64,000 bases of DNA, taken from positions 124,001 through 188,000 of the forward strand of contig CAIJLZ010000011.1 of assembly GCA_903821605.1 (NCBI GenBank), read 5' to 3'. Below, piece after piece: positions 39,312 through 48,515 of the stretch. The notes beneath the pieces are model-generated. The model saw only the letters and a program-made list of their open reading frames with translations. It was not told where the DNA came from and did not search any database. Every line of letters starts with the position of its first letter. Position 1 is the stretch's first letter. The translations under genes were made by a program, and so were the position numbers. This stretch comes from an uncultured Sphingomonadales bacterium (lineage in GTDB: Bacteria > Pseudomonadota > Alphaproteobacteria > Sphingomonadales > Sphingomonadaceae).

Positions 39312-41660
39312 ATGAAGAACAACCGAACGATGCAGCGCAACAGCGACCGCCATTATGGCTGGCGTGTCGTGCTCGGGTTTGACGCAGCAGCAGACCCCGA
39401 ACTCGGTCGCGCCCGTGCGGCACTGCTTGGCAGTCTCGCCCATCAGATGCGCCCGATGATGCTGGCCCAACTGCTGTGCGCCGCGCTGGCGTTTCAGGCC
39501 TGCTGGCTGGCGGGATCGCCGCTCCAGCTCGGCGCGATGGGCTTGGCGCTCATTCTATGCCTGTGGCTGCTCCATCTGGGCAGGCGGGTGATTGCGCATG
39601 ACGCGCTATGCCCCAATTTCAACCGGGTCCACCGGCTAGTGAGCGGCCTTTGTCTTGCCAATGGGCTGATCTGGTCTGCGGCGTTGACGTTGCTGACGCG
39701 GCCCGGTGATGTGCATGGCCATTATCTCGCGTTCATCCTGTCGCTGGCGCTAGTCGCGGTGAGTGCGGTGTCGCTATCCCCCGTTCCGCTTGCCGCCATC
39801 GTCGCGATCATCACGCTCAGCGCAAGCGGGGTCGTGATCGGCAACCAACTTGGGTCACCCGAATTGATGCTGGTCATGGCGAGTGTCGGGTTCAGCATGA
39901 TCATCGCCGCTTATAGCGGGGGGCGGCGGTTGCTCCGGCGCTATCATGGCGAGCGCCGGATGACCGAGCAGAACGAGATTGTCCGCCTGTTGCTGCGCGA
40001 CTTTGAAGATGATGGCGGCGATGTGTTGTGGGAAGTGGATGCCGCCCGTCGATTGGAACACACCACGCCAAGGCTCGCGGCCTTTTTCGGCACCACGCCC
40101 GCCCTTGCAGATGGGGCGCTACTCTATGATCTCTTCGCAGGCGGCCGCGAATCGGCGGCCCTTGACGCACTGGCCGATTCGCTGCGCCATCAGGTCGCGT
40201 TCCGTCAGTTGATCGTGCCGACCATGGTCGATGGCGAGGAGCGTTGGTATGAACTCTCCGCCGCGCCCCGGCTTGATGACAGCCGCCGCTTCCTTGGTTT
40301 TCGCGGTGTGCTGTCCGATGTCACCCAGGCCGAGCGTGCGGCGCGCAAGATCAGCCGCATGGCCCGTTATGATGCGCTGACCGGCTTGCCCAACCGCGCC
40401 CATATCAACGAACTGCTGGCCGCCAGCGTCGTCTATTGTCAGCGGCAGCAATTGCTATGCGCGTTCATCCTGCTCGACCTTGATCGCTTCAAGGCGGTCA
40501 ATGACACGCTCGGCCACCCGATGGGCGACAAGCTGCTGGAACAGGTCGCGGCGCGGCTGCGTCAGGCGATTGGCCCCGATGATGTCGCCGCCCGGTTGGG
40601 GGGAGATGAATTCGCGGTGTTGCTGCGCGACCTGCCCGACACCGACCGTGTTGACCAACTCGCCGAACGGATCATCGCCCTATTGTCACGCCCCTATCAG
40701 GTCGATGGCAACACGTTGTTCATCGGGGCTAGTGTCGGGTCGGCCATCTATCCCAAGGACGGCCATGTGCCGGAAAAGCTGGTGCGCAACGCTGATCTGG
40801 CGCTTTATAAGGCCAAGGCCGATGGCCGCGGCGTGCATCGCCGTTATGAACCGGCCCTTTATGCCCGGGCGGAGGAGCGCCGCACGCTCGAAGTCGCGCT
40901 GCGGGTCGCCCTGGAGCAGGGCGAACTGAGCCTCGCCTATCAACCGATCGTTAACACCAAAACGCGCCAGATCGTCGCCTGTGAGGCGCTGTTGCGCTGG
41001 AACCATCCTGAACTCGGTCTGATCCCGCCAGACCGTTTCATCCCCGTCGCGGAAGAAGCCCGGTTAATCAGCCGGATCGGTGAGTGGGTGATGCACACGG
41101 CATGCCGGGAAGCGGCACAATGGCCGTCGCATATCCATGTCACGGTCAACCTCTCGGTCGAACAGTTGTTGGACCCAAGGCTGGCCGAAACAATCGTCTC
41201 GGCCCTGGCGCATAGCGGTCTCGCGCCGGCGCGGTTGGAACTGGAAATCACCGAATCGATCTTCCTGCGCAACCGCGACGCGGCGCTCGCGACGCTTGAC
41301 CGCCTCGCGATCCTCGGGGTGCGGATCTCGCTTGACGATTTCGGCACAAGCTACAGTTCGTTCGGCGTGCTGGGCCAGACCCGCTTCAACACCATCAAGA
41401 TCGACCGGCGCTATGTCCGTGATGCGGGCCTTAGCATGCGTGAGAGCGTGGCCGTCATTCGCGCCGTGGTGGCGATGGCGGAAAGCCTTGGCATGACCAT
41501 CACCGCCGAAGGGGCCGAGAGCGACGAGGAGCTTGCCCGCATCCGCGAATTGGGCTGCGATCAGGTGCAGGGCTATTTCTTCAGCCACCCGGTAACGCCC
41601 GCTGAATTGCGCCGCCTGTTCATCCGCCACCGACCGGGCGCAGCCTCATCGGCGGCATGA
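39312..41660 (+). CDS. membrane GGDEF-EAL cyclic-di-GMP protein
   Basis: This 782-aa protein has five or more N-terminal membrane segments up to about residue 210, then a PAS-like segment (about 225-345), a GGDEF domain and an EAL domain. The cyclase motif is intact (RLGGDEFAVL, near residue 429), but the RxxD inhibitory site is absent (GPDD at that position). The EAL domain keeps EALLRW (near 558), VTVNLS, EITESIF and DDFGTSYSSF, so both synthesis and hydrolysis of cyclic-di-GMP look possible. It is divergent from topA. The ligand of the sensory part is unknown. Confidence 0.92.
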   Translation: MKNNRTMQRNSDRHYGWRVVLGFDAAADPELGRARAALLGSLAHQMRPMMLAQLLCAALAFQACWLAGSPLQLGAMGLALILCLWLLHLGRRVIAHDALCPNFNRVHRLVSGLCLANGLIWSAALTLLTRPGDVHGHYLAFILSLALVAVSAVSLSPVPLAAIVAIITLSASGVVIGNQLGSPELMLVMASVGFSMIIAAYSGGRRLLRRYHGERRMTEQNEIVRLLLRDFEDDGGDVLWEVDAARRLEHTTPRLAAFFGTTPALADGALLYDLFAGGRESAALDALADSLRHQVAFRQLIVPTMVDGEERWYELSAAPRLDDSRRFLGFRGVLSDVTQAERAARKISRMARYDALTGLPNRAHINELLAASVVYCQRQQLLCAFILLDLDRFKAVNDTLGHPMGDKLLEQVAARLRQAIGPDDVAARLGGDEFAVLLRDLPDTDRVDQLAERIIALLSRPYQVDGNTLFIGASVGSAIYPKDGHVPEKLVRNADLALYKAKADGRGVHRRYEPALYARAEERRTLEVALRVALEQGELSLAYQPIVNTKTRQIVACEALLRWNHPELGLIPPDRFIPVAEEARLISRIGEWVMHTACREAAQWPSHIHVTVNLSVEQLLDPRLAETIVSALAHSGLAPARLELEITESIFLRNRDAALATLDRLAILGVRISLDDFGTSYSSFGVLGQTRFNTIKIDRRYVRDAGLSMRESVAVIRAVVAMAESLGMTITAEGAESDEELARIRELGCDQVQGYFFSHPVTPAELRRLFIRHRPGAASSAA

Positions 41661-41738
41661 CAGGGCCGGAAAGAGATCGCGCATCTCGGGACTTGCGCAA
41701 CGCAGGGGGCACGGCTATGAGGCCGCTTCTCGGGTTTT

Positions 41739-41814
41739 AGGAGTGTAGCTCAGTTGGTAGAGCATCGGTCTCCAAAACCGAGGGCCGTGGGTTCGAGTCC
41801 CTCCACTCCTGCCA
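41739..41814 (+). tRNA. tRNA-Trp (CCA)
   Basis: This 76-base cloverleaf has acceptor arms AGGAGTG/CACTCCT, a D arm with AGCTCAGTTGGTAGAGC, an anticodon loop TCTCCAAAA with anticodon CCA, and a T loop GTTCGAGTC. The genomic 3' end encodes GCCA. It is the usual tRNA preceding secE in this group. Confidence 0.97.
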
Positions 41815-41948
41815 TCACCTTTGGTGAAACAGGGTATTGGTCCTGAAGCCCGAGACGAAACGGGGTGTGGGACGGCATGGGCGTTGCGCCCGGCGATGCC
41901 GTAACGCGCCTCGCTATTTGTGTTTTGATTTTGGAACGGATAGCGAGA

Positions 41949-42149
41949 GTGGCGAAGACATCACCCAGTGAATTTATCCGGCAGGTTCGGACCGAGGCCG
42001 CCAAGGTCACTTGGCCGACCCGCAAGGAAACCGGCATGACGACCGTCATGGTGCTGATCATGGCATTCATGCTCGGCCTGTTCTTTTTCGTTGTCGATTC
42101 GGCCTTTGGCCAGATCGTGAAGCTCCTATTGTCGCTCATTAGCGGTTGA
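41949..42149 (+). CDS. secE: preprotein translocase subunit SecE
   Basis: This 66-aa single-span SecYEG subunit has SPSEFIRQVRTEAAKVTWPTRKE, with the conserved KVTWP before the membrane helix (TTVMVLIMAFMLGLFFFVV). The GTG at 41949 is chosen; the longer frame from 41865 would add an unrelated extension. It lies 17 bases before nusG. Confidence 0.94.
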   Translation: MAKTSPSEFIRQVRTEAAKVTWPTRKETGMTTVMVLIMAFMLGLFFFVVDSAFGQIVKLLLSLISG

Positions 42150-42166
42150 TCGAGGTTCTGGACCCT

Positions 42167-42706
42167 ATGTCACGTTGGTACATCATCCACGCCTATTCGG
42201 GCTTCGAGAACAAAGTCCGCGAGGCGATCCTCGCGGAAGCGACCCGTATGGGGCTGGAACAGCTCGTCGAGGCCGTCGAGGTTCCGACCGAGAAGATCAC
42301 CGAAGTTCGGCGTGGTAAGAAGATCACGTCTGATCGCAAGTTCTTCCCGGGCTATGTGCTGGCGAAGCTGCACTTGAACGATGACGTCTATCACTTGGTG
42401 AAGAACACGCCGAAGGTGACGGGCTTCCTCGGCGCCATGGGCAAGCCGCAGCCGATCACCGAGGCGGAAGCCGCGCGCATCCTCAACACCCGTGAAGAAG
42501 CTGCATCGGCCGCGCCGAAGACCAAGATCAGCGTCGATTATGAAATCGGCGATTCGGTCAAGGTGCTCGAAGGTCCGTTCGCCTCGTTCAACGGCACGGT
42601 CGAGGAACTCGACTTCGACAAGAGCAAGGTCAAGGTCTCGGTCTCGATCTTCGGTCGCGCCACGCCGGTCGAACTCGACTTCGAACAGGTCGAACGCTCG
42701 AAATAA
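42167..42706 (+). CDS. nusG: transcription termination/antitermination protein NusG
   Basis: This 179-aa factor binds RNA polymerase and couples it to Rho or the ribosome. It has the NGN domain (RWYIIHAYSGFENKVREAI, FFPGYVLAKL, GFLG) and a C-terminal KOW domain (GDSVKVLEGPFASFNGTVEEL). The ATG at 42167 is used rather than the in-frame TTG at 42146. Confidence 0.97.
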   Translation: MSRWYIIHAYSGFENKVREAILAEATRMGLEQLVEAVEVPTEKITEVRRGKKITSDRKFFPGYVLAKLHLNDDVYHLVKNTPKVTGFLGAMGKPQPITEAEAARILNTREEAASAAPKTKISVDYEIGDSVKVLEGPFASFNGTVEELDFDKSKVKVSVSIFGRATPVELDFEQVERSK

Positions 42707-42728
42707 GCTTTTTCCGGTAACGGACATG

Positions 42729-42767
42729 ATGGCGGGTCACCCCTCGGGGTGCACGCCATTTGTGTTT
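42729..42767 (+). terminator. hairpin terminator after nusG
   Basis: Outer stem ATGGCG/CGCCAT and inner stem CACCCC/GGGGTG form one extended hairpin (42729-42759) followed by TTGTGTTT. It separates secE-nusG from rplK-rplA; the remaining ~195 bases before rplK should hold the ribosomal-protein promoter. Confidence 0.7.
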
Positions 42768-42962
42768 GGTGCAGCCGGATGGCGCATGAAACCCGCCTGT
42801 GCCTTGCATTTCTCCGCCTGCCACGCTATGCGCGCCACTCGCAATGGTCCCTGCGTTATGGGCCGCCAACCGCGGGAGGGGCGTATAACCCCGTCAAACC
42901 GCTAAACTTGAACCGGATGGCCGGCCCGCAAGGGGCGAGTCGTCCAGCATATAGAGTGAACC

Positions 42963-43394
42963 ATGGCTAAGAAAATTACCGGCTATATCAAGTTGCAGGT
43001 GCCTGCCGGCGCTGCCAACCCGTCCCCGCCGATCGGCCCTGCGCTCGGTCAGCGTGGCGTGAACATCATGGAATTCTGCAAGGCCTTCAACGCCGCGACA
43101 AGCGAGCTTGAAAAGGCCATGCCGATCCCGACGATCATCACCGTTTATGCCGACCGTTCGTTCTCCTTCATCACGAAGACGCCGCCGGCGACCTTCCTGA
43201 TCAAGAAGGCGATGAACTTGAAGTCGGGCTCGAAGGAGCCGGGCAAGATTTCGGCGGGCACGATCACGCGCTCCAAGCTGTCGGAAATCGCCCAGGTGAA
43301 GATGGCCGATCTGAACGCCAACGACATCGAAGCCGCGACGAAGATTATCGAAGGTTCTGCCCGCGCAATGGGCGTTGAAGTGGTGGAGGGTTAA
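42963..43394 (+). CDS. rplK: 50S ribosomal protein L11
   Basis: This 143-aa L11 forms the GTPase-associated centre with 23S rRNA. It starts [40 protein letters not shown] in outline and ends with the RNA-binding domain ([22 protein letters not shown]). It lies 4 bases before rplA. Confidence 0.97.
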   Translation: MAKKITGYIKLQVPAGAANPSPPIGPALGQRGVNIMEFCKAFNAATSELEKAMPIPTIITVYADRSFSFITKTPPATFLIKKAMNLKSGSKEPGKISAGTITRSKLSEIAQVKMADLNANDIEAATKIIEGSARAMGVEVVEG

Positions 43395-43398
43395 GACC

Positions 43399-44097
43399 AT
43401 GGCATTTCAGAGCAAGAAGGCCAAGGCACTCGCCACGATCGTCAACCGCGATGCGTTCTACGCCATCGATGACGCCATTGCCCTGCTGAAGGAAAAGGCG
43501 ACCTCGAAGTTCGACGAAACCATCGAAGTGGCGCTGAACCTCGGCGTTGATCCGCGTCACGCCGACCAGATGGTCCGTGGCGTTGTCACCCTGCCCAAGG
43601 GCACCGGCAAGACCGTGCGCGTCGGCGTGTTCGCCCGTGGCGCCAAGGCTGAAGAAGCCCTGGCCGCTGGTGCGGATGTCGTGGGTGCGGAAGACCTGCT
43701 CGAAGCTTGCCAGAACGGCAAGATCGACTTCGACCGCTGCATCGCGACCCCGGACATGATGGGCCTCGTCGGCCGTCTCGGTAAGGTTCTCGGCCCGAAG
43801 GGCCTGATGCCGAACCCGAAGCTCGGCACCGTGACCCTGAACGTTGGTGAAGCCGTCAAGGCTGCCAAGGGTGGCCAGGTTGAATTCCGCGTCGAAAAGG
43901 CCGGCATCATCCATTCGGGCATCGGCAAGGCCAGCTTCCCGGCTGAAGACCTGCGCGCCAATTTCGACGCGTTCGTCGATGCCATCGTCAAGGCCAAGCC
44001 GTCGGGCGCCAAGGGCAAGTATCTGCGCAAGATCGCCCTTAGCTCGACCATGGGCCCGGGCCTGAAGGTTGACGTGGCGGAAGTTTCCGCTTCGTAA
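43399..44097 (+). CDS. rplA: 50S ribosomal protein L1
   Basis: This 232-aa L1 stalk protein has the family signatures [41 protein letters not shown] in outline, and [16 protein letters not shown]. The start [11 protein letters not shown] at 43399 is chosen over the in-frame ATG at 43375 inside rplK. In many bacteria L1 represses its own mRNA. Confidence 0.97.
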   Translation: MAFQSKKAKALATIVNRDAFYAIDDAIALLKEKATSKFDETIEVALNLGVDPRHADQMVRGVVTLPKGTGKTVRVGVFARGAKAEEALAAGADVVGAEDLLEACQNGKIDFDRCIATPDMMGLVGRLGKVLGPKGLMPNPKLGTVTLNVGEAVKAAKGGQVEFRVEKAGIIHSGIGKASFPAEDLRANFDAFVDAIVKAKPSGAKGKYLRKIALSSTMGPGLKVDVAEVSAS

Positions 44098-44148
44098 ACC
44101 TGACCGGTCCTGCCGCCACCTTGGTGACGGCAACGACCAACAAGTCAC

Positions 44149-44187
44149 AAAAAACCCCCGTTCCGGCATACCGGGACGGGGGTTTTT
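44149..44187. terminator. strong terminator after rplA
   Basis: AAAAAACCCCCGTTCCGG and CCGGGACGGGGGTTTTT pair over about 17 bases with loop CATA, ending in a T run. The A run on the other side also makes it usable for the converging methyltransferase gene. Confidence 0.9.
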
Positions 44188-44217
44188 GTATCCGGGGGCT
44201 ATGCCATTCGGCGCCGC

Positions 44218-44889
44218 TTAGCGCCGCGTCGCCAGCCAGATGACATGGTGCGCGCCCTTTTTACCGCCGCGCGCGCGGACTTTCATCTCTTCCACATCAA
44301 AACCCGCCGTGCGCAGGCGCTGGGCAAAGCCATTGTCGGGATAGGCCGACCAAATGGCCAACACGCCGCCCGGCGTCAGTGCTGCCTTGGCCGCCCGCAG
44401 GCCGTATTTGCTGTAGAGCCGATCATTTTCGGCATGGATCAGCCCGTCCGGGCCATTATCGACATCCAACAAGATGGCATCATAATCCCCATCCGCTTCC
44501 GTGATCAGCGCATGAATGTCCTCAATCTGCACATCCACCCGCGGATCGTCCAGACAGTCGCCGAAGAGATGGGCCAACGGCCCCTTCGCCCATGCGACGA
44601 TCTTTGGCACCAGTTCGCCGACGACAATCCCGGCCTGAGGTGGCAGCTCCTTGATGGCCTGCCGCAGGGTAAAGCCCATGCCCAACCCGCCGATCAGGAT
44701 TTTCGGCTTGGGCCGGTCGCAAATCCGTTCGCAACTGAGTGTCGCCAGCGCCTCTTCCGATCCCCGCAAGCGGCTACTCATCAATTCATTACGGCCGAAC
44801 AGGATCATGAAATCCTGCCCCCGCTGCATCAAGCGCAACTCGCCGCCATCGGGAAGCGGGGCCGTATCGAGGAGTTCAAGCGGTATCAC
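44218..44889 (-). CDS. spermidine-synthase-like methyltransferase-fold protein
   Basis: This 223-aa class I SAM/dcSAM-binding fold has ILIGGLGMGFTLRQAIKELP (nucleotide-binding loop), VVGELVPKIVAWA, and YDAILLDVDNGPDGL, which resemble spermidine synthase. It is shorter than SpeE and lacks its N-terminal strand domain, so the real substrate is unknown. The start is a GTG with AAGGA eight bases upstream. Confidence 0.8.
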   Translation of the reverse strand: MIPLELLDTAPLPDGGELRLMQRGQDFMILFGRNELMSSRLRGSEEALATLSCERICDRPKPKILIGGLGMGFTLRQAIKELPPQAGIVVGELVPKIVAWAKGPLAHLFGDCLDDPRVDVQIEDIHALITEADGDYDAILLDVDNGPDGLIHAENDRLYSKYGLRAAKAALTPGGVLAIWSAYPDNGFAQRLRTAGFDVEEMKVRARGGKKGAHHVIWLATRR

Positions 44890-44921
44890 GTGCGTATCCT
44901 TGCCTGTTCATGTGGGCCCGT

Positions 44922-45167
44922 TCATGTGGGCCGATTGATTTCGGTCTGATCTTCATCCGGACATATCGGCACCGACCATGACCCCGCCGTTTCGACATAG
45001 GCCTCCAGCTCGCGCCAATGGCGATCCCAGCCCGGACCGCGCTTTGATACCGGCACTTCGGCTTCGACCAATTGGCGTGCGCGTTTGACGGGATTATCGG
45101 CCGGGAGTTCGTCGTTCACGTCACTGGCCTCTCGATCAATGCCAGTTATCGGCGGCAAAATAGCCAT
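44922..45167 (-). CDS. hypothetical small acidic protein
   Basis: This 81-aa frame begins with ATG and encodes a soluble acidic protein with a Trp-rich centre (GPGWDRHWRELEAYVE) and no recognised domain. It ends 32 bases before the methyltransferase-fold gene on the same strand. It has no good Shine-Dalgarno. Codon use looks like neighbouring genes. It is probably real but unassigned. Confidence 0.5.
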   Translation of the reverse strand: MAILPPITGIDREASDVNDELPADNPVKRARQLVEAEVPVSKRGPGWDRHWRELEAYVETAGSWSVPICPDEDQTEINRPT

Positions 45168-45367
45168 AGCATCGCCCGCAGGCCGCTATGATGGGGTAAG
45201 ACCGCATAGCGATCACCCCCTGCTTTTTCAATCAATGCCGGTACAGCCCATCACTTTGTGGTGGGCTGGCGATACAGAAACGCTATAGGAACCCCCATCC
45301 ATCGGGGTGGCAAGCGGCTGCCCCATGGCCACACCCTTGGCTTTAGCTTGAAGAGTCCTGTTCCCGC
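45168..45367. other. 200-base gap with two hairpins
   Basis: CAGCCCATCAC-TTT-GTGGTGGGCTG (45244-45268) is an 11-base stem with one G-T wobble, and ACCCC/GGGGT (45291-45308) follows. It is either a promoter region or a small structured RNA; neither strand has a T run. Confidence 0.35.
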
Positions 45368-45814
45368 ATGCGCTATTTTCTGGATACCGAGTTCAATGGT
45401 TTTGGCGGCGAGCTGATCAGCCTCGCGCTCGTCCCCGAAAGTGGTGATCAGGAATTTTACACCTCACTGCCATTGCCCGAAAAAATCCATCCCTGGGTTG
45501 AACAGCATGTGATCCCCTATCTGCGCGCCGTGCCGCAGGGGGTGGATGCTCATCTCAGCCGGGTCGAGGCCGCGAACCATATCGCATCCTATCTGTCGGG
45601 CGACCGTGAAGCGACCATCATTGCCGACTGGCCGGATGACATCGCCTATTTCTGCGCCCTGCTGGTCACCGGGCCGGCCGAGATTGTGACGCTGCATGAT
45701 CTGCACTTCGAACTGATCAACGCGGCGGGGTTCAGCTCGGCCGCGACCAGCCGCGTGCCGCACAATGCGCTGCACGACGCGCGCGCGCTGCGGCATTTCT
45801 ATCTGGGGGAATAA
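45368..45814 (+). CDS. 3'-5' exoribonuclease-like protein (RNase AS type)
   Basis: This 148-aa DEDD-fold protein starts MRYFLDTEFNGFGGELISLALV with the D-x-E metal-binding pair, has a central Asp (IIADWPDD), and ends with HNALHDARALRHF, the H-x4-D that completes the DEDDh site. It matches the short polyadenylate-preferring exoribonuclease family typified by mycobacterial RNase AS. The RNA substrate in proteobacteria is unknown. Confidence 0.78.
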   Translation: MRYFLDTEFNGFGGELISLALVPESGDQEFYTSLPLPEKIHPWVEQHVIPYLRAVPQGVDAHLSRVEAANHIASYLSGDREATIIADWPDDIAYFCALLVTGPAEIVTLHDLHFELINAAGFSSAATSRVPHNALHDARALRHFYLGE

Positions 45815-45895
45815 GGGCTACGCCCGCCCCCTTGCCTTCCCGACCGAATCCCGCTAATGGCCGCGACGTACCTAATCCGTAAGGGTTGGGAACAT

Positions 45896-45951
45896 CCGTC
45901 CGAGACAGTTGGTGAAGGGGATTTGCCCTTCTTAATTTCCAGCCAAGACGG
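45896..45951 (+). ncRNA. ribosomal protein L10 leader
   Basis: The 5' region of rplJ contains CCGTC/GACGG closing arms, AGACAGTTGGTGA, a GAAGGGG/CCCTTC hairpin, the TTAATTTCCAGCC segment and AAGACG. This order matches the bacterial L10-binding leader with its kink-turn, by which L10-L12 represses its own operon. It is about 170 bases before the rplJ ATG. Confidence 0.75.
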
Positions 45952-46120
45952 GGACCGCAATTTTCGCCTGTAGGTGCTCCGCTTATTCAAGCAGCACGCG
46001 TTCAGGCGCGCATTCCCCTCGGACCATTATGCTGCCCCGTTCGGGCGAGCCTCGGCTCGTGCGTGTGGGTTGGCAAAACCGGCTGGCAGATGGTCTGTCA
46101 GTCGAAACGTGGAGAATGGC

Positions 46121-46636
46121 ATGGATCGTGCTCAAAAAGCCGAACTGGTCGCCGAACTGAACCGCACCTTCTCCGAGGCTGCTGTGGTGGTTGTCACCCG
46201 CAATCTCGGCCTGACCGTCGCCCAGTCGACGGATCTGCGTAACAAGATGCGCGACGCCGGTGCCAGCTATCGGGTAGCAAAGAACAAACTTGCCAAGATC
46301 GCATCCGAAGGCACGGCCTACACCTCGGTCAACGACTTGCTCGTTGGTCCGACGGGGTTGGCCACCTCCCTCGATCCGGTGGCTGCCGCCAAGGTAGCCG
46401 TCGAATTCGCCAAGACGAACGACAAGCTCGAAATCGTCGGCGGCGCGATGGGGGACACTGTCCTTGATGTCGATGGTGTGAAGGCGCTGGCAACCTTGCC
46501 GTCGCTCGACGAACTGCGCGCCAAGATTGTCGGCCTGGTCCAGGCACCGGCAACCAAGGTCGTCCAGATTATCCAGGCACCTGCTGGCCAGTTGGCTCGC
46601 GTCATGGGCGCTTATGCCGCCAAGGACGCCGCCTAA
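46121..46636 (+). CDS. rplJ: 50S ribosomal protein L10
   Basis: This 171-aa L10 anchors the L7/L12 stalk. It starts [20 protein letters not shown], has [23 protein letters not shown] and KNKLAKIA, and a C-terminal helix for L12 dimers. The frame is open from 45974, but the ATG at 46121 has GGAGAATGGC directly before it. It is 67 bases before rplL. Confidence 0.96.
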   Translation: MDRAQKAELVAELNRTFSEAAVVVVTRNLGLTVAQSTDLRNKMRDAGASYRVAKNKLAKIASEGTAYTSVNDLLVGPTGLATSLDPVAAAKVAVEFAKTNDKLEIVGGAMGDTVLDVDGVKALATLPSLDELRAKIVGLVQAPATKVVQIIQAPAGQLARVMGAYAAKDAA

Positions 46637-46703
46637 GCTTTGCGACTTGATTGAACTGAACTGAACGCTTGATGGGCCGCATGGCCCGAATTGGAGATTT
46701 ACA

Positions 46704-47075
46704 ATGGCTGACCTGAACAAGATTGTTGAAGACCTTTCCGCCCTGACCGTGCTCGAAGCTGCTGAGCTTTCGAAGCTGCTCGAAGAAAAGTGGGGCGTTT
46801 CGGCTGCTGCTGCTGTTGCTGTCGCTGGCCCGGCTGCTGCCGCTGCCCCGGCTGCTGAAGAGCAGACCGAATTCGACGTCATCCTGACCGGTGACGGCGG
46901 CAACAAGATCGCCGTCATCAAGGAAGTCCGCGCCATCACCGGCCTGGGCCTGACCGAAGCCAAGGCTGCTGTGGAAGCAGCGCCGAAGGCGATCAAGGAA
47001 GGCGTGTCGAAGGACGAAGCCCAGAAGGTTAAGGCGCAGCTCGAAGCTGCTGGTGCGACCGTCGAACTCAAGTAA
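46704..47075 (+). CDS. rplL: 50S ribosomal protein L7/L12
   Basis: This 123-aa stalk protein recruits translational GTPases. It has the N-terminal dimerisation domain, an Ala-rich hinge ([18 protein letters not shown]) and the C-terminal domain with [29 protein letters not shown] precedes the ATG. Confidence 0.97.
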   Translation: MADLNKIVEDLSALTVLEAAELSKLLEEKWGVSAAAAVAVAGPAAAAAPAAEEQTEFDVILTGDGGNKIAVIKEVRAITGLGLTEAKAAVEAAPKAIKEGVSKDEAQKVKAQLEAAGATVELK

Positions 47076-47107
47076 GAGTTCGACAGGCACAAGCCTGTCT
47101 AATGAAG

Positions 47108-47139
47108 CGGGCGGTTCTCGAAAGAGAGCCGCCCGTTTT
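47108..47139. terminator. terminator after rplL
   Basis: CGGGCGGTTCTC-GAAA-GAGAGCCGCCCG followed by TTTTC (stem pairs with one mismatch/wobble, tetraloop GAAA). A smaller hairpin GACAGGC-ACAA-GCCTGTC (47082-47099) precedes it. It also faces the end of the converging DUF1275 gene. Confidence 0.88.
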
Positions 47140-47775
47140 CTATGGAGCGGGACGCATCCGCCACAGCGTCAGGCCAGCGGCAAGCGCCACCGCGGCCCAC
47201 AGGCCATGCAAACCCCAATAGGGATGGACCAGCGCGCCGATAATGGCACCGCCCGCAAGGCCGGACCATAAGGTAAGATAGGCCACCCATTCAAAGCGCG
47301 GCCCGCCCATCAAGGCCCCGGCCAGCTTCTGTCCGAATTTGACCAGCGCACCGGTCATGTAGGTCAGGCCAACCGCCACTTCACCGTCGCGTTCGAACGC
47401 GGTGTTTTCGACCCCCATCGCAAAGGCCATACCGTAAAGCGCCAACAGCCGCGCACCAAGTTCCTGCGAAATTGCCGCAATCAGCAACACCAGCGTCAAC
47501 AAGGCGAGCGATGTCACCTTGCCCCATTCCGGCACCGCACGGCGGCGCACCATGGTGCCCGTCACCACGCCCCCAACAAAGGTCAGGATCAATGTCCCCG
47601 CCCGCACGGCATCGGCTGCATGGGTCGCGACACCGACTGCCATGCGCGTCGAATTGCCGCTCATGAAGGACACGAAAAAACCGCCCAATTCGATAAAACC
47701 AAGCGCATCAATATAGCCCGCCAGCGCTGCCAGCAGCACCGCAAGCACCCAAGCCGGACGATCAAAGCGATGCAT
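47140..47775 (-). CDS. DUF1275 (YoaK-like) membrane protein
   Basis: This 211-aa protein has about six membrane segments and the DUF1275 signatures AALAGYIDALGFIELGGFFVSFMSGNSTR in outline and MGVENTAFERDGEVAVGLTYMTGALVKFGQ in outline. It is probably a small transporter; the substrate is unknown. It overlaps the upstream methyltransferase by 14 bases. Confidence 0.85.
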   Translation of the reverse strand: MHRFDRPAWVLAVLLAALAGYIDALGFIELGGFFVSFMSGNSTRMAVGVATHAADAVRAGTLILTFVGGVVTGTMVRRRAVPEWGKVTSLALLTLVLLIAAISQELGARLLALYGMAFAMGVENTAFERDGEVAVGLTYMTGALVKFGQKLAGALMGGPRFEWVAYLTLWSGLAGGAIIGALVHPYWGLHGLWAAVALAAGLTLWRMRPAP

Positions 47776-48475
47776 GTCTTCCCTTCACGCCGATCAACGT
47801 CCCCTTGATACCGCCGCGCGTGTACCAGCGGAATTTGGGCCATGCCCTTGCCCAGCGCCGCGCGATCAGCCGCTCTCCCGGCCGCGCCGCATCATCAAGC
47901 ATGACAACACCGCCCGGCCGCAGCCGGTCGAACAGACAGGCCGCCGAACCGCGCACCAATGGGTGCAAGGTCCAAGGTGGCCCGTCGATCACCAACAGGT
48001 CGATATGATCGGGCACGTCGTGCAATTCATACCATAGGCCCGGCCAGCCTGCCACCGCCGGAACCAGCGGCGAATGGTGCATCTCGGCATGAATATCATG
48101 GCTCAACAGCCAAGCCCGGGTCGCATGAACGAATTCGGCGTGCTGATCATGGCTGATCAACCGTCCCCCGCCAAAAAGCTGCAAGGCCCGCCCCACCACC
48201 AAGGAGGACGCGCCACATCCCAGTTCCATCACCAAGGCCGGGCGGTGCAGTTCAATATGATCGACAAGAAAATGGAGAAAGCCCACATCGGCCTTCCAAC
48301 TGCCGAGATGAGGCAGGGCGTCATCCGGCAGTTCGAGCCGCCGCAGCAAGCGCACCTTGTCGCGGCGGCGACCGCCCCACAGGCTTTTCAGCAACCATGG
48401 CCACTGGATCGCACCCATGCCAAGCAGCCAGACCCAGTCCCGCCAGCCGCGCCGCCACTCCGCGTTACTCGACAT
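47762..48475 (-). CDS. class I SAM-dependent methyltransferase
   Basis: This ~237-aa protein has the SAM-binding motif VMELGCGASSLVVGRAL, the acidic post-II region LISHDQHAEF, IDLLVIDGPPW and the GGVVMLDDAARPGE strand. A Trp-rich N-terminal stretch may sit at the membrane. The frame is open to a GTG at 48508 (248 aa); the ATG at 48475 is used because it leaves space after purA. The substrate is unknown. Confidence 0.8.
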   Translation of the reverse strand: MSSNAEWRRGWRDWVWLLGMGAIQWPWLLKSLWGGRRRDKVRLLRRLELPDDALPHLGSWKADVGFLHFLVDHIELHRPALVMELGCGASSLVVGRALQLFGGGRLISHDQHAEFVHATRAWLLSHDIHAEMHHSPLVPAVAGWPGLWYELHDVPDHIDLLVIDGPPWTLHPLVRGSAACLFDRLRPGGVVMLDDAARPGERLIARRWARAWPKFRWYTRGGIKGTLIGVKGRHASL

Positions 48476-48515
48476 CGGGAGGATCGCGGTGGCTTCACGG
48501 CTGGTCACTGGTTAC

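Noticed and set aside
41739-41814. tRNA-Trp as an integration site
   Set aside because: No integrase or foreign gene adjoins it; secE and nusG follow in normal order.
45085-45288. 67-aa plus-strand frame
   Set aside because: It is antisense to the more plausible 81-aa gene and spans a hairpin region with low-complexity translation.
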